64,000 bases of DNA from Oscillatoriales cyanobacterium (GCA_011390955.1 JAABRM010000011.1:62001-126000), one strand, 5' to 3'; counted from the stretch's first letter, positions 47,616 to 56,527 are shown. A program made the numbers and translations. Notes: a model not told the origin generated them from the letters alone.

Positions 47616-48293
47616 ATGAAGATTCTTTTAGTTGAAGATGATATTCGCTTGGCTGAGACTTTAGCAGAAGCTTTAGCTGACCAATTATATGTTGTTGATA
47701 CCGCTTTGGAAGCAGAATCGGCTTTAGAATATATTCGGGCCGGGGATTACGATCTGCTGCTGCTAGATGTGATGTTGCCAGAACTTGATGGCATCAGCTT
47801 TTGCTCTATGTTGCGATCGCAGGGCTATCAAATGCCGATCCTAATGGTGACAGCCAGGGATACAGTCAGCGACAAAATTTCTGGCCTAGATGCGGGGGCC
47901 GATGATTACATTGTTAAACCAGTGGATCTAGGGGAGTTATTTGCTCGCATTCGCGCCTTGTTGCGCCGAGGGATTACGCCCTTACCACCTGTTTTAGAGT
48001 GGGGCAGCTTGCGCCTGGATCCGAGTGCGGGTTCGGTCAGCTATGGGGATATTCCTATCTATTTGACTCCGAAGGAATACTGTATCCTGGAGTTGCTGCT
48101 GCGCCAAGGTCGCCGGTTGATGAGCCGTCGCGCCATCATCCAAAGTATTTGGCCGACAGAAGAGACGGTAGAAGAAGAGACGGTGAAAGTGCATATGAGA
48201 AGCTTGCGCCAAAAGCTGAAGGCTGCCGGGGCTCCCGAAAATTTGATTGAAACGGTTCATGGTAGGGGCTACCGTCTCCGGGAAATCAAGTAA
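47616..48293 (+). CDS. ccaR: OmpR-type response regulator, CcaR-like
   Basis: 225 residues from the ATG at 47616 (preceded by AAAGG); an in-frame TTG at 47568 is less likely. The receiver domain has DD at 8-9, phospho-acceptor Asp51 (LLLLDVMLPELDG) and the conserved Lys in YIVKPVDLGE. The C-terminal winged helix (LTPKEYCILELLLRQGRRLM; VKVHMRSLRQKLKAAG; ETVHGRGYRL) binds DNA. Phrases such as PVLEWGSLRLDPS and the overall sequence closely follow Synechocystis CcaR as I remember it. It faces a CcaS-like kinase 11 bp away and lies beside a linker operon with G-boxes, so a role as green-light activator of linker genes is likely. Confidence 0.88.
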   Translation: MKILLVEDDIRLAETLAEALADQLYVVDTALEAESALEYIRAGDYDLLLLDVMLPELDGISFCSMLRSQGYQMPILMVTARDTVSDKISGLDAGADDYIVKPVDLGELFARIRALLRRGITPLPPVLEWGSLRLDPSAGSVSYGDIPIYLTPKEYCILELLLRQGRRLMSRRAIIQSIWPTEETVEEETVKVHMRSLRQKLKAAGAPENLIETVHGRGYRLREIK

Positions 48294-48304
48294 ATCAGGA
48301 TTAA

Positions 48305-51082
48305 TTACTGGGATAATTCGACTTTTTGCTGTGCTTCTTCCCCGGAAAAATTGGGCAGTAGGATAGTAACGGTCGTGCCTCTGCCTGCTTCACTGGCGAT
48401 TTCTATGCTGCCCCCATGTAGGTCTACACATTTTTTGACCACGACTAATCCCAGTCCCGTTCCGGCTAGGTGGCGGACATTTTTGCCGCGATAGAAAGGC
48501 TCAAAGATTTGTGTTTGGTCATCGGTGGAAATGCCTAAACCGCGATCGCGAATCTGGAGTTTGACCTGGGCTGGCTCAAAAGTCAGAGAACATTGAACCT
48601 GACCGCCGGTGGGAGAATATTTAATCGCATTGGACAGAAGATTGGCCAAAATAGAGCGCAGTAACTTTTCATCTCCGAAGGCTGTGGTATTTTCCCCGTG
48701 ACAGACAAACGCCAGGGTATGCTGAACCCCCGCAGTCAGTTGCATTTCTTCGACAAAGTGACGGCAAAATTTCTCCAAATCCAGCCATTGAGGATTAAAT
48801 TCTAACTTGCCCGTTTCCGCCCGATTAATGGTCAGAATATCATCTAAAAGCTGCACCATATTTTTCACGGAATCTTGGATGCGGCGCAGGTTTCTTTCTC
48901 GTTTTTCGGGATTTTCCCAGGCTCCCGTGGAGGTTTCTAGGAGTTGAGCCGCCGCCAGAACAACACTCAGGGGGGTGCGAAATTCATGGGAAACCATAGA
49001 AAAGAAGCGAGTTTTCAGGGCGCTCAAGGCTTTTTCTCGTTCCAAAGCCAGCCGCACTTCATCCAGGCGTTTCCGTTCGGTGATATCTCTGGAGTTAATG
49101 AAAATTTTCGCGGGCGGTTCGCCTCTCGTTTCCCCCCCAACTCGATGGCGGTCAAAGGAGGGGCTAGGGGGGGGAGCCTGGAAGGGCTGAACTGTTTGGG
49201 CAAAGCTGAGTGCTTTCGGTAACGCTTCAAAGGTGCGCCACTGTCCGTCCTGATGGCGGCGACGGAATTCAATCGGGCGAGTTTCGGCGATCTGGGCGAG
49301 GGCTTGGCTGAGAACCGGGCAGAGATGAGCTAGGTCATCTGGATGAATGTAGGCAAAAAAGTTCTGGCCGATGAGTTCTTGGGGTGAGTAGCCCAAGACC
49401 TTCTCCACGGAGGGATTTTCATAGTGAATTGTCCCGTCAGGGGCGAGGATGGTAATGATGTCCAAGGCGTTTTCGATCAGGGAACGGAAGCGCTCTTCGC
49501 TCTGGCGCAAGGCTTCTTCGGTGTGTTTGCGCTGGGTGATGTCTCGCTGGACGGAAATCCAGTGGGTGTAGCAGCCTTGTCTGTCGGCGACGGGGACAAC
49601 GCTGAATTCGACCCAAAACTCTGAGCCGTCTTTGCGGTAGTTAATCACTTCGACGGTGGCGGATTCCCCGCGATAGAGGGCTTCTCGCAAGTGGGCGATC
49701 GCTGCCCGGTCTGTTTTCGGTCCTTCGAGGATGCGGGGGGTCTTGCCCAAGACTTCTGGGAGAGTATAGCCCGTGATGGTGGTAAATGCTGGGTTGACGT
49801 AGAGAATCGGTGGACCTTTGGGTTCGATATTGCTCCCCAACTCTGGGGCAAATGGTTCGGTTTCCGTAATCATCACCGCGTCGTTGGTGTTGACCACCAC
49901 GGATTGCAGCAGGCGTAATTGTTCTAAGGTGAGTTTTTTTTCGGTGATGTCAGCGACGACCGCTACCATGCCGGTAATTTTATCCTCACTGTCTGTGAGG
50001 GGGGCGGCAGAGAAGACAATATCGATCGCCGAACCATCTTTTTTGTAGCGGCGCAGTTCTAAGCTGGGGGGGGTAATTCCGGCTAAAATGCTCTGCCATA
50101 AGTTTTGATAGTCGGCATCTGACTCGTCCATGACGGGGTTGGGGCGATCGCTCACTTCCGCTTCTGTCCAACCAAACATCCTTTCCGCAGCGGGATTCCA
50201 GATTTTCACCAGCCCCAGGCAGTCCAGGGTAAAAATGGCGCGAGGGGAGGCGTAGATTAAGGATTGTAAAGTTTGATTCGTGTGGCGCAAGGCTTCGTTA
50301 GTTTTTGCCAGTTCTTCGGTGCGCTGCTTTACCCTGACTTCTAATTCCCCATTGAGTTGTTGGAGTTGCTGGTATAGTTCCGACTGTTGGATGGCGATCG
50401 CTACTTGAGTCGCCAATTGCTTCATCAAGTCAATTTCTAAGGGCTGCCACTGACGGGGCGATCGGCATTGGTGGGCAATCAGCAGCCCCCAGAGGTGGGG
50501 GTTGGATTTGGGGGCGCTGGGGGATATGTCTGAAGTTTTTTGGGCTTCATCTATATCTGGGACATCGATTTCTCTTAATTCTTGGACGATCGGCACGACT
50601 AATTTGGCTTTGACACCAAACTCAGAAACGAATTTCGCCAGACAAGGCTCCACGTCTTCGGACTCCACATCGGCGATCGCTCTTGACTTCCCGGCAGCGT
50701 AGGCTTGGTGATACTCTGGGGGAAAAACTTCCGGCGGAAAAGTTTTGCCTAAAATCGCCGGATACTCCGGTAAAACCGCCTCGGTAATGGCACTTCCCGT
50801 CCCATCTCCCCACACCCGATAGATCAACACGCGATCGGCGAGGAGAAACTGCCGCACATCAGCGACAGTAGTAGCGAGAACTTCTTCTAAGTTCAAAGAC
50901 TGGCGGATATGTTGGGCAATTTGGTTAACCAATCGTTCCCGTTCGGTTTGCTGCCGGAGGCTTAATTCGGCTTGAAGACGCTGGGAAATCTGCTTTCTCA
51001 GCAGGTAATAAACAGCGAAGAAAGCTACGCTGGCCAAGCCCAGGCCAATACTTAGAGAATTAGAAATCGGTAATATAATCAA
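48305..51082 (-). CDS. ccaS: CcaS-like green/red cyanobacteriochrome histidine kinase
   Basis: 925 residues: one N-terminal transmembrane helix (about 10-28), a GAF domain (about 55-245), PAS (about 270-385), PAS (about 390-520), a third PAS (about 530-690), HisKA with FFSMVSHEFRTPLSV near 699, and HATPase (GTGLGLVVVKKCVDLHGG). In the GAF domain the chromophore Cys147 is followed by Leu148 rather than His (EPCLAKFVSEFGVKAK), with Lys160 and Glu118 (FPPEVFP), matching the protochromic Glu/Leu/Lys set of CcaS and RcaE. Synechocystis CcaS has two PAS domains; the third here is extra and contains an in-frame Pro/Gly-rich insert (about 625-662). It should bind phycocyanobilin and signal to the convergent ccaR. 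Confidence 0.85.
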   Translation of the reverse strand: MIILPISNSLSIGLGLASVAFFAVYYLLRKQISQRLQAELSLRQQTERERLVNQIAQHIRQSLNLEEVLATTVADVRQFLLADRVLIYRVWGDGTGSAITEAVLPEYPAILGKTFPPEVFPPEYHQAYAAGKSRAIADVESEDVEPCLAKFVSEFGVKAKLVVPIVQELREIDVPDIDEAQKTSDISPSAPKSNPHLWGLLIAHQCRSPRQWQPLEIDLMKQLATQVAIAIQQSELYQQLQQLNGELEVRVKQRTEELAKTNEALRHTNQTLQSLIYASPRAIFTLDCLGLVKIWNPAAERMFGWTEAEVSDRPNPVMDESDADYQNLWQSILAGITPPSLELRRYKKDGSAIDIVFSAAPLTDSEDKITGMVAVVADITEKKLTLEQLRLLQSVVVNTNDAVMITETEPFAPELGSNIEPKGPPILYVNPAFTTITGYTLPEVLGKTPRILEGPKTDRAAIAHLREALYRGESATVEVINYRKDGSEFWVEFSVVPVADRQGCYTHWISVQRDITQRKHTEEALRQSEERFRSLIENALDIITILAPDGTIHYENPSVEKVLGYSPQELIGQNFFAYIHPDDLAHLCPVLSQALAQIAETRPIEFRRRHQDGQWRTFEALPKALSFAQTVQPFQAPPPSPSFDRHRVGGETRGEPPAKIFINSRDITERKRLDEVRLALEREKALSALKTRFFSMVSHEFRTPLSVVLAAAQLLETSTGAWENPEKRERNLRRIQDSVKNMVQLLDDILTINRAETGKLEFNPQWLDLEKFCRHFVEEMQLTAGVQHTLAFVCHGENTTAFGDEKLLRSILANLLSNAIKYSPTGGQVQCSLTFEPAQVKLQIRDRGLGISTDDQTQIFEPFYRGKNVRHLAGTGLGLVVVKKCVDLHGGSIEIASEAGRGTTVTILLPNFSGEEAQQKVELSQ
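49095..49205. repeat. In-frame palindromic insert within ccaS
   Basis: Minus strand includes CTCCCCCCCCTAGCCCCTCC, then TTTGACCGCCATCGAGTTGG and a G-run. It encodes a Pro-rich then Arg/Gly-rich stretch absent from normal PAS domains. The ACCGCCATCG core also occurs in the intergenic hairpin at 33951-33976. Confidence 0.55.
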
Positions 51083-51175
51083 CTTAACCAGAGTTTGATT
51101 AGTTCAATTTCATCGGAGTTTAGCTGCATAAATAGACAATTCTGGCTTTCCCAAAACCGTGATTTATAATACCTT

Positions 51176-51742
51176 TTAAAACTGTTTCATTTGATTAATT
51201 AAATGGTCAAAATAAGGAGTGATTAACTCCTGTTCTGGATGGGTAAATAACTGTAAACTATAAATTTTTAAGTTTTCCAATCCGCAAATCATGGCCGGGA
51301 GAGGAACGCGCAATTCTTCATAGAGCAAGCGCATATTTTCCAGTCCAGTTTGACTGGTAAATGCTGAATTATTTCCCGCAATTCCATAAGTAATGCAGCG
51401 CAAGAAATGCCAGAAATCTCGCCAACAAGCTTCAGCGCGAGCGGGGGGATAAAGCTCGCCGCCCGGTTCCGTAATGCTAGGATAAGTTGCTAACACTTGT
51501 TCTCTTGCTTGCTGGACAATTACGGCGGCTTTTTCTCGCAATAATTTAGCTATTTCTACCGAGGCTGATGTTTCAGGCGAGAGGGTTTTAATTTGCCCTA
51601 AATCTTCATCGGTCAGGTATTGTCCTCGATCGTCTGCTTGCTGAAAAATTTGGATGGCTGGCTCGGAATGGCAGCCTTTCCAGTTGGCAAAACTGACAAT
51701 TCTCGCTTTGGGGATTAACTGTTTAGCTCTTTCACTAATCAT
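51176..51742 (-). CDS. Orphan phycobiliprotein-like protein
   Basis: 188 residues with a divergent phycobilisome-protein (globin-like) fold. The bilin-binding helix is recognisable as RAEACWRDFWHFLRCITYGI, with the Cys equivalent to position 82-84 of phycobiliproteins, and the later helix GLENMRLLYEELRVPLPAM corresponds to the alpha/beta subunit LKETYNSLGVP region. It is not an alpha or beta subunit of phycoerythrin, phycocyanin or allophycocyanin. It ends a run of minus-strand genes with pebB (31 bp upstream) and pebA, so it may bind phycoerythrobilin as carrier or sensor, but that is inference. Confidence 0.75.
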   Translation of the reverse strand: MISERAKQLIPKARIVSFANWKGCHSEPAIQIFQQADDRGQYLTDEDLGQIKTLSPETSASVEIAKLLREKAAVIVQQAREQVLATYPSITEPGGELYPPARAEACWRDFWHFLRCITYGIAGNNSAFTSQTGLENMRLLYEELRVPLPAMICGLENLKIYSLQLFTHPEQELITPYFDHLINQMKQF

Positions 51743-51773
51743 CTTGAGTTTTACTATCTTGTTGGATATTTTT

Positions 51774-52538
51774 TTATTGGCTTAATTGGTTTAATTGGCT
51801 TAATTGGCGTTCCAAATCGAAGAGGAAACCGTGAATATACTCTTCAGTCCATTCTTCTCCATACAACCGGGTGAACATTCCCCGCGCCGGATCTTTAGCC
51901 GCCCGATAGCCAATATAGCGCAATTGGGACTCCGCGATCGCCTCTAACCGTTGGCTATCTGTAACGGGTTCAGCTTGTGCCACGAAATCTAAATAAGCCT
52001 TCAAATAGTCTTGAAAAGCTTCAAATACCCGCGTCTCGACTAATTCTGTTTTTTCTGGACGAGTCCACAAGAAAACTGGGGAAAAGAAGAGTTTGGCTTC
52101 ATCGGGGAAATCCCCGCCCCAAGGAAGATCCCGCTGGTAAGATTTAAAAATGGGTAAGATCGGGTCGCTATACTTCTGCTGATAAGCCGCATCGTGAAAC
52201 AGCGGCTGCATATCCAAAGCAATTAAATGTCCCCCTGGTAAAGTGACTAAATCCGCCCCAAAAAAAGGCAAATCATAGTTTAATTGGGGAAAAATAACGA
52301 AATTGAGTACCTGTAGAGAATTTCCCCCTTGAACATGGGCAGCCCGAATTTGCCTCAGTTTAGAGGATTTAAAAGCGTGGCTGGTGGTGATAACCGTTTC
52401 TTCTCGCTTTCCTTTCCCTGTGGTGCATTCTTTGCGTTCAAATCCAACAGGAATAGGATAGGGACTAAGATCGGCAATTTTCTCTGTTAATAAAGCCAGA
52501 GCATAGTCTAAAAAAGGTTGGTATAAAGTCACATTCAC
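51774..52538 (-). CDS. pebB: Phycoerythrobilin:ferredoxin oxidoreductase
   Basis: 254 residues, starting at GTG right after a GGGGA ribosome-binding sequence. Belongs to the ferredoxin-dependent bilin reductase family: [30 protein letters not shown], and the C-terminal [20 protein letters not shown]. Converts 15,16-dihydrobiliverdin to phycoerythrobilin with electrons from ferredoxin. Assigned to PebB rather than PebA by its order after PebA and its [13 protein letters not shown] start. Operon partner of pebA and the phycobiliprotein-like gene. Confidence 0.92.
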   Translation of the reverse strand: MNVTLYQPFLDYALALLTEKIADLSPYPIPVGFERKECTTGKGKREETVITTSHAFKSSKLRQIRAAHVQGGNSLQVLNFVIFPQLNYDLPFFGADLVTLPGGHLIALDMQPLFHDAAYQQKYSDPILPIFKSYQRDLPWGGDFPDEAKLFFSPVFLWTRPEKTELVETRVFEAFQDYLKAYLDFVAQAEPVTDSQRLEAIAESQLRYIGYRAAKDPARGMFTRLYGEEWTEEYIHGFLFDLERQLSQLNQLSQ

Positions 52539-52651
52539 TCCCCGAATCCCAAATTATCGCTCAAATTATCGCTCAACTTATCCCTCAATGAAAATTAAAT
52601 TCCAATAAATTCAAAATTGAATTGAAAATTTAATTGAATTGAAAATTGAAT

Positions 52652-53386
52652 TTATGTTTGAGGGGCTGTTGTCGCCACTGGCACCGCATCTTCAAACAAA
52701 AACTCATGGAGGAATTTTTCTGACCACTCATGGCCGAAATAACTGCTAAATAATCCCGAAGCCGGATCCCGTTCGACACTGTATTGGTCGTAATCTTTAT
52801 GGGCTTGAATAATCCGTTGTCTGGCTTCTGGTGTGGTTAAAGGTTCAGCTTTTTCTAACAATTGCCAATATAATTGAATATATTCTTGATAAGCCGGTAA
52901 GAGTTTATTCACCACCGTTTCGGCGTCGGTTTTGGCAAATAACAGGTAGGGGGAAAAATACTGATTAGCATCATAAAACTTCATGGGTAAATCTTGGGCT
53001 AACTCGTTATATTTATCCCGAATTGCCCGCATGGGTTCAATGTATTTTGCTAAATATTCTGGATCTCTAAATAGCGGTTGAAAATCTAAAACGACTAAAA
53101 TTTTCTTTTTACCAAAGGCTAAAAAGTCGATGCCCAGTAACGGCAAGTCGTAGTCATAGCTGGGATAAATGACACTATTAAAAATTTGCGCCATTTCTCC
53201 AGCATTGATGTAAGTGTAGCGAATCTTTCGCAGTTGGGGACATTCATAGCACCAGCTTTCGATCATCGCTGGATGTTTACCCCGCTGGCTGACTTGAAAT
53301 TCTAATTCCTGGGGAATCGCCCGACTGCGTAACTGGAAACGACGAAACAGTTCTTGTTCTAAATGGTGTAGAAATGGCTGAAACAT
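52652..53386 (-). CDS. pebA: 15,16-dihydrobiliverdin:ferredoxin oxidoreductase
   Basis: 244 residues. Bilin reductase family motifs: RKIRYTYINAGEMAQIFNSV, YPSYDYDLPLLGIDFLAF, LDFQPLFRD and the end DPASGLFSSYFGHEWSEKFL. Reduces biliverdin IXalpha at C15-C16 and channels the product to PebB. First gene of pebA-pebB-phycobiliprotein-like set; the pebA-pebB spacer of about 110 bp is AT-rich with AATTGAAAATT repeats. A region of 630 bp separates it from the divergent linker copy B. Confidence 0.94.
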   Translation of the reverse strand: MFQPFLHHLEQELFRRFQLRSRAIPQELEFQVSQRGKHPAMIESWCYECPQLRKIRYTYINAGEMAQIFNSVIYPSYDYDLPLLGIDFLAFGKKKILVVLDFQPLFRDPEYLAKYIEPMRAIRDKYNELAQDLPMKFYDANQYFSPYLLFAKTDAETVVNKLLPAYQEYIQLYWQLLEKAEPLTTPEARQRIIQAHKDYDQYSVERDPASGLFSSYFGHEWSEKFLHEFLFEDAVPVATTAPQT

Positions 53387-54022
53387 GGGCTGGTTTGAGG
53401 TATAGCTGGGCTTTCAGCGATCGTAAAAGAATCTCCGGGTGTTCGTCTCATTTTTGCGAGATAAAGTAACAATTTGTAATATTTCGCGTTGGCTCCCGGA
53501 AACCATAATTCGCCTCAAATCCAGGATGAGAAAGGCGATCGCGCCCCGATCGCCCCCTGATTGACTGCCCAGCAAATTGTGGCAAATTGTAAATTAATAT
53601 GACAAACTCTCATAATTGCCCCCGGGTTGATTGTAGAAAATGTTATAGAATAGTAGAAAATCAAAAACCTTGTAGAGACGCGAAATTTCGCGTCTCTACT
53701 TAACGGCTTGACACCCGGAACAAAACTCTTCTCGCTTTGGGAGACCTGTAACAAGGCAACTGGGTACATCCACCAGTTTTAATTTTCCTGAAAATAGCGG
53801 AATAGAGTAGCAAAGCAGTCAAATAGGGTGAGTTGCGCCCGATTTTAAGCCTGTGGACAGAGTGCTGCCGACAGTTCGCCGTTGTTGCAGGAAGCCAACT
53901 CTCTATTCTGAGGAATAGTTAAAGTAGAACCAATTTTCTACAGTTTCGTACAACGGTACATATTTATTGTTAAATCGGGATTCTAGACCCTCCAGCCAAT
54001 CATTATCAGGAGATTTTTGTCT
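53387..54022. other. Divergent control region between pebA and linker copy B
   Basis: No convincing gene. It contains a perfect 28-bp palindrome at 53672-53699 (arms GTAGAGACGCGAAA / TTTCGCGTCTCTAC). Upstream of copy B I see only isolated CCGATTTT (about 53840) and AAATCGGG (about 53975), not a phased G-box array. AGGAG at 54008-54012 is the ribosome-binding site of copy B. Confidence 0.6.
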
Positions 54023-54898
54023 ATGACTTTTGGACCGGCTTCACAATTGGGAGTGGCTTTATTTGAAGAGACTCCCCCGTTAGAACGGACACCAGGAAGC
54101 ACGCAAGAAGAGCTAGAAACTATGATCCGGGCTGTCTACCGGCAGGTTTTGGGCAATGCCTACGTGATGGAAAGCGAACGGGCGATTGTTCCCGAATCGC
54201 AATTCAAACGCGGAGAATTGAGCGTCCGTGAGTTTGTGCGGGCGATCGCCAAATCCGACCTGTATCGCTCTCGGTTCTTTGACACCAGCCCGCGCTATCG
54301 GTTTATCGAACTCAACTTTAAACATTTTCTGGGTCGTACCCCCGACGGGTTAGAAGAGATGCGCGGTCATAGCACCATCTTAGATACTCAAGGGTTTGAA
54401 GCCGAGATTGACTCCTACCTCGACAGCGACGAATATCAGACCGCTTACGGCGAGAACATCGTCCCCTACTATCGAGGCTACAAGACCCAAGCGGGACGGA
54501 ATATGGTTGGATTTACTCATCTGTTTGCCGTTCTGCGCGGCGCTTCCAGCAGCGACCTGAAAGGCAGTCTCTCTGGTAAATCTCCCGTGCTGAACAAGTA
54601 CGCGATTCAGGAGATTCCTTTACCCGTGATTCCTCCTTCCGGTGGTGCGGTTGGCGATGGTTGGTCATTCCAAGATACTTCCGTCGGTTCCCAAGCCCGG
54701 TTAGGTGCTGGTGCGGGAGAAGAAGGCAAGGTCTTCCGCATTGAGGTGACTGGCTATGGTTCTCCGGGCAAGGTAAATCGGGTGTCTAAGTTCCGTCGGA
54801 GCAACCAGGTTTATTTTGTGCCCTTTAATCAGCTATCCCAAGCATACCAACGAATTCACAAACAAGGCGGCGTAATTTCTAGTATTACCCCTGTTTAG
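54023..54898 (+). CDS. Phycobilisome rod linker polypeptide, copy B
   Basis: 291 residues from the ATG at 54023 (TTG at 54017 rejected because of the AGGAG spacing). Same architecture as copy A at 45873-46748: PBS_linker then CpcD-like domain. I count 13 amino-acid differences (for example ETMIRAV for ETIIRAV, DTSPRYR for DTCPRYR), while synonymous differences are many, so both copies look functional. It is on the opposite strand, followed by cpeS about 150 bp on. Likely a phycoerythrin rod linker under different control from copy A. Confidence 0.93.
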   Translation: MTFGPASQLGVALFEETPPLERTPGSTQEELETMIRAVYRQVLGNAYVMESERAIVPESQFKRGELSVREFVRAIAKSDLYRSRFFDTSPRYRFIELNFKHFLGRTPDGLEEMRGHSTILDTQGFEAEIDSYLDSDEYQTAYGENIVPYYRGYKTQAGRNMVGFTHLFAVLRGASSSDLKGSLSGKSPVLNKYAIQEIPLPVIPPSGGAVGDGWSFQDTSVGSQARLGAGAGEEGKVFRIEVTGYGSPGKVNRVSKFRRSNQVYFVPFNQLSQAYQRIHKQGGVISSITPV

Positions 54899-55044
54899 AA
54901 TTGTGGATTTAGATTGAAGATGATGGTTGGCTTGTTGCCTGACAATATCCAATTTTCATCTTCATTTCTTTCAGATTTTTTTTCACCGGCCATACTCTCA
55001 ACGGTCAAATCAATTTAACCAGCACCGGGACTATCAATTCTGTT

Positions 55045-55581
55045 ATGGATATTACTAAATTTGTCAATCTGTCTCTGGGTCGTTGGCGATCGCAGCGCAG
55101 TGCCCACCATCTAGCTTTCAGTCACTTTGAAGCCGTCACATCCACCATTGATATTGTTCCCTTAAACCCAGAAGATGCCGATGTGGTTAACCTCTGTAAA
55201 TCCTATGACATCGATCCCACAATGGCCTGTAACCCTTTTCGCATGAGTTGGGCTGGAGAGTCGGATTGGGATGACGATGAAACTTTTGAGGGAACCACTA
55301 TTTTAGTCCCAATTCCCGATCCAGAAAATCCCAAAGCAGGCAGGTTGTTGCGCGATCGCGGATATGCAGAAACAATTCCGTCCGTGGGTCAATATTACTT
55401 CAACGACGATGATAACTTTGTTCTCTTAACAGCTTATGACCGAGCTACCGCTGAAGAAAAAATTTGGTTTGTTAATCCTAATTTTCGCCTGCGAGTTTCC
55501 CTAATTAAAACCAGTGAAGGAACGGGAGTAGTTACCGCCTCTTTTTCCTCAGAAATTCGCGATTTATCTGCCAAGGATTAA
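55045..55581 (+). CDS. cpeS: Phycoerythrin bilin lyase CpeS
   Basis: 178 residues of the CpcS/CpeS calycin-like beta-barrel: LSLGRWRSQRSAHHLAF at the start, FRMSWAGESDW, LVPIPDPENPKAGRLLRDRG, and FRLRVSLIKTSEGTGVVTAS. Family enzymes attach phycoerythrobilin to the Cys-82 site of phycoerythrin subunits, in particular CpeB. Follows linker copy B and precedes cpeT, a gene order known from cpeC-D-E-S-T-R operons. Confidence 0.93.
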   Translation: MDITKFVNLSLGRWRSQRSAHHLAFSHFEAVTSTIDIVPLNPEDADVVNLCKSYDIDPTMACNPFRMSWAGESDWDDDETFEGTTILVPIPDPENPKAGRLLRDRGYAETIPSVGQYYFNDDDNFVLLTAYDRATAEEKIWFVNPNFRLRVSLIKTSEGTGVVTASFSSEIRDLSAKD

Positions 55582-55621
55582 GCAGGATTTCGCTATATAT
55601 AATAACATATAATAACATATA

Positions 55622-55700
55622 AGTAGGCGTGCATAAATAAAAAATTCAACACAGACCTCATTAGATGCAAAAGCTGTCATTCCCGCGAATGCGGGAATCC
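55622..55700. mobile_element. Truncated/hybrid MITE between cpeS and cpeT
   Basis: Left part AGTAGGCGTGCATAAATAAA resembles the terminal 30 bp of the family A copy at 62350; then CATTCCCGCGAATGCGGGAATCC hairpin; the right end matches family B sequence rather than an AGTAGGTG end. Confidence 0.55.
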
Positions 55701-55757
55701 ACGAACAACTCGTAACTAACTAAGAAACCGCGATAAATTTTATCACTATTATATATA

Positions 55758-56351
55758 ATGGCAGAAAATTTAATGCTCACCCTAGCTCACTGGATGGCTG
55801 GAGAGTTTAGCAATCAAAAACAAGCATTTGCCGATTCTCAAAATTACGCTCACATCCGCGTTTTTTTCCGTCCTTTACCCAGGGAATTTTTTGACGGCAT
55901 TGGCTTTTATTCCGAGCAAGTTTACAACCATGACCTCTGGACTCCTTACCGCCAAGGAGTGCATCGATTTGTGCTCCAGGGAGAGGAGATATATGTAGAA
56001 AACTATGGACTTAAAGATCGGATCGTGTATGCGGGGGCCGCACGAGAACCGGCAATCTTAAAAACCATTACTCACGATTCTATTGAACGGCGCTACAACT
56101 GTTCGATGGTGTTTAAACGAGAGGGCAATTTATTTCGCGGTCGAGTAGAAGGGAATTGTTGTTTGATTCCTAAATATGGCAAACAAACTTATCTGGTAAG
56201 TGATGTGGAATTGACCGAAACCACCTTTTTCAGTTTAGACCGGGGGCTGGATGTGAACACCCACGAACAGGTGTGGGGTTCTAAATCAGGCCCGCTAAAA
56301 TTTGAAAAATGCCAAAGTTTTGCAGCGGAAGTCCCCCAGATTATGCCTTGA
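55758..56351 (+). CDS. cpeT: Chromophore lyase CpeT/CpcT family
   Basis: 197 residues. CpcT-family features: TLAHWMAGEFSNQKQAFADS, YAHIRVFFRPLP, IGFYSEQVYNHDLWTPYRQG, and the Cys-containing YNCSMVFKREGNLFRGRVEG. CpcT attaches bilin to Cys-153/155 of beta subunits; for CpeT a phycoerythrin role is implied by context. Between cpeS and cpeR, as in known cpe operons. Confidence 0.93.
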   Translation: MAENLMLTLAHWMAGEFSNQKQAFADSQNYAHIRVFFRPLPREFFDGIGFYSEQVYNHDLWTPYRQGVHRFVLQGEEIYVENYGLKDRIVYAGAAREPAILKTITHDSIERRYNCSMVFKREGNLFRGRVEGNCCLIPKYGKQTYLVSDVELTETTFFSLDRGLDVNTHEQVWGSKSGPLKFEKCQSFAAEVPQIMP

Positions 56352-56411
56352 ACCGTAGGGACCAAAGCATTGCGCCCGCAATGCTTTGGTCCCTAAGCAA
56401 TGCTATGGAAC

Positions 56412-56499
56412 AGGACTTACGCATAAACGCTATTGGTAGGGTGTTGTTCCGAGCGGTAACGCACCAAGACCCCAGATATAGATTCGTTGCGTAAGTCCT
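56412..56499. mobile_element. AGGACTTACGC element, 88 bp copy
   Basis: Ends AGGACTTACGCA and TGCGTAAGTCCT are near-perfect inverted repeats; too short to code. Just downstream of cpeT and 29 bp before cpeR. The preceding palindrome GGACCAAAGCATTGCG/CGCAATGCTTTGGTCC (56360-56395) is another repeat that could terminate cpeT. Confidence 0.65.
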
Positions 56500-56527
56500 A
56501 TGGAAAAAACGAAATCAACGATTTGAT

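Noticed and set aside
48305-51082. RcaE-type (type III chromatic acclimation) sensor
   Set aside because: The GAF signature is shared with RcaE, but the transmembrane start, multiple PAS domains, adjacent OmpR regulator and G-boxes fit CcaS better; no RcaF or RcaC is present in the window.
53515-53769. Minus-strand ORF of 84 residues in the pebA/linker gap
   Set aside because: Crosses a perfect 28-bp palindromic repeat, has no recognisable domain and lies in a divergent promoter region.
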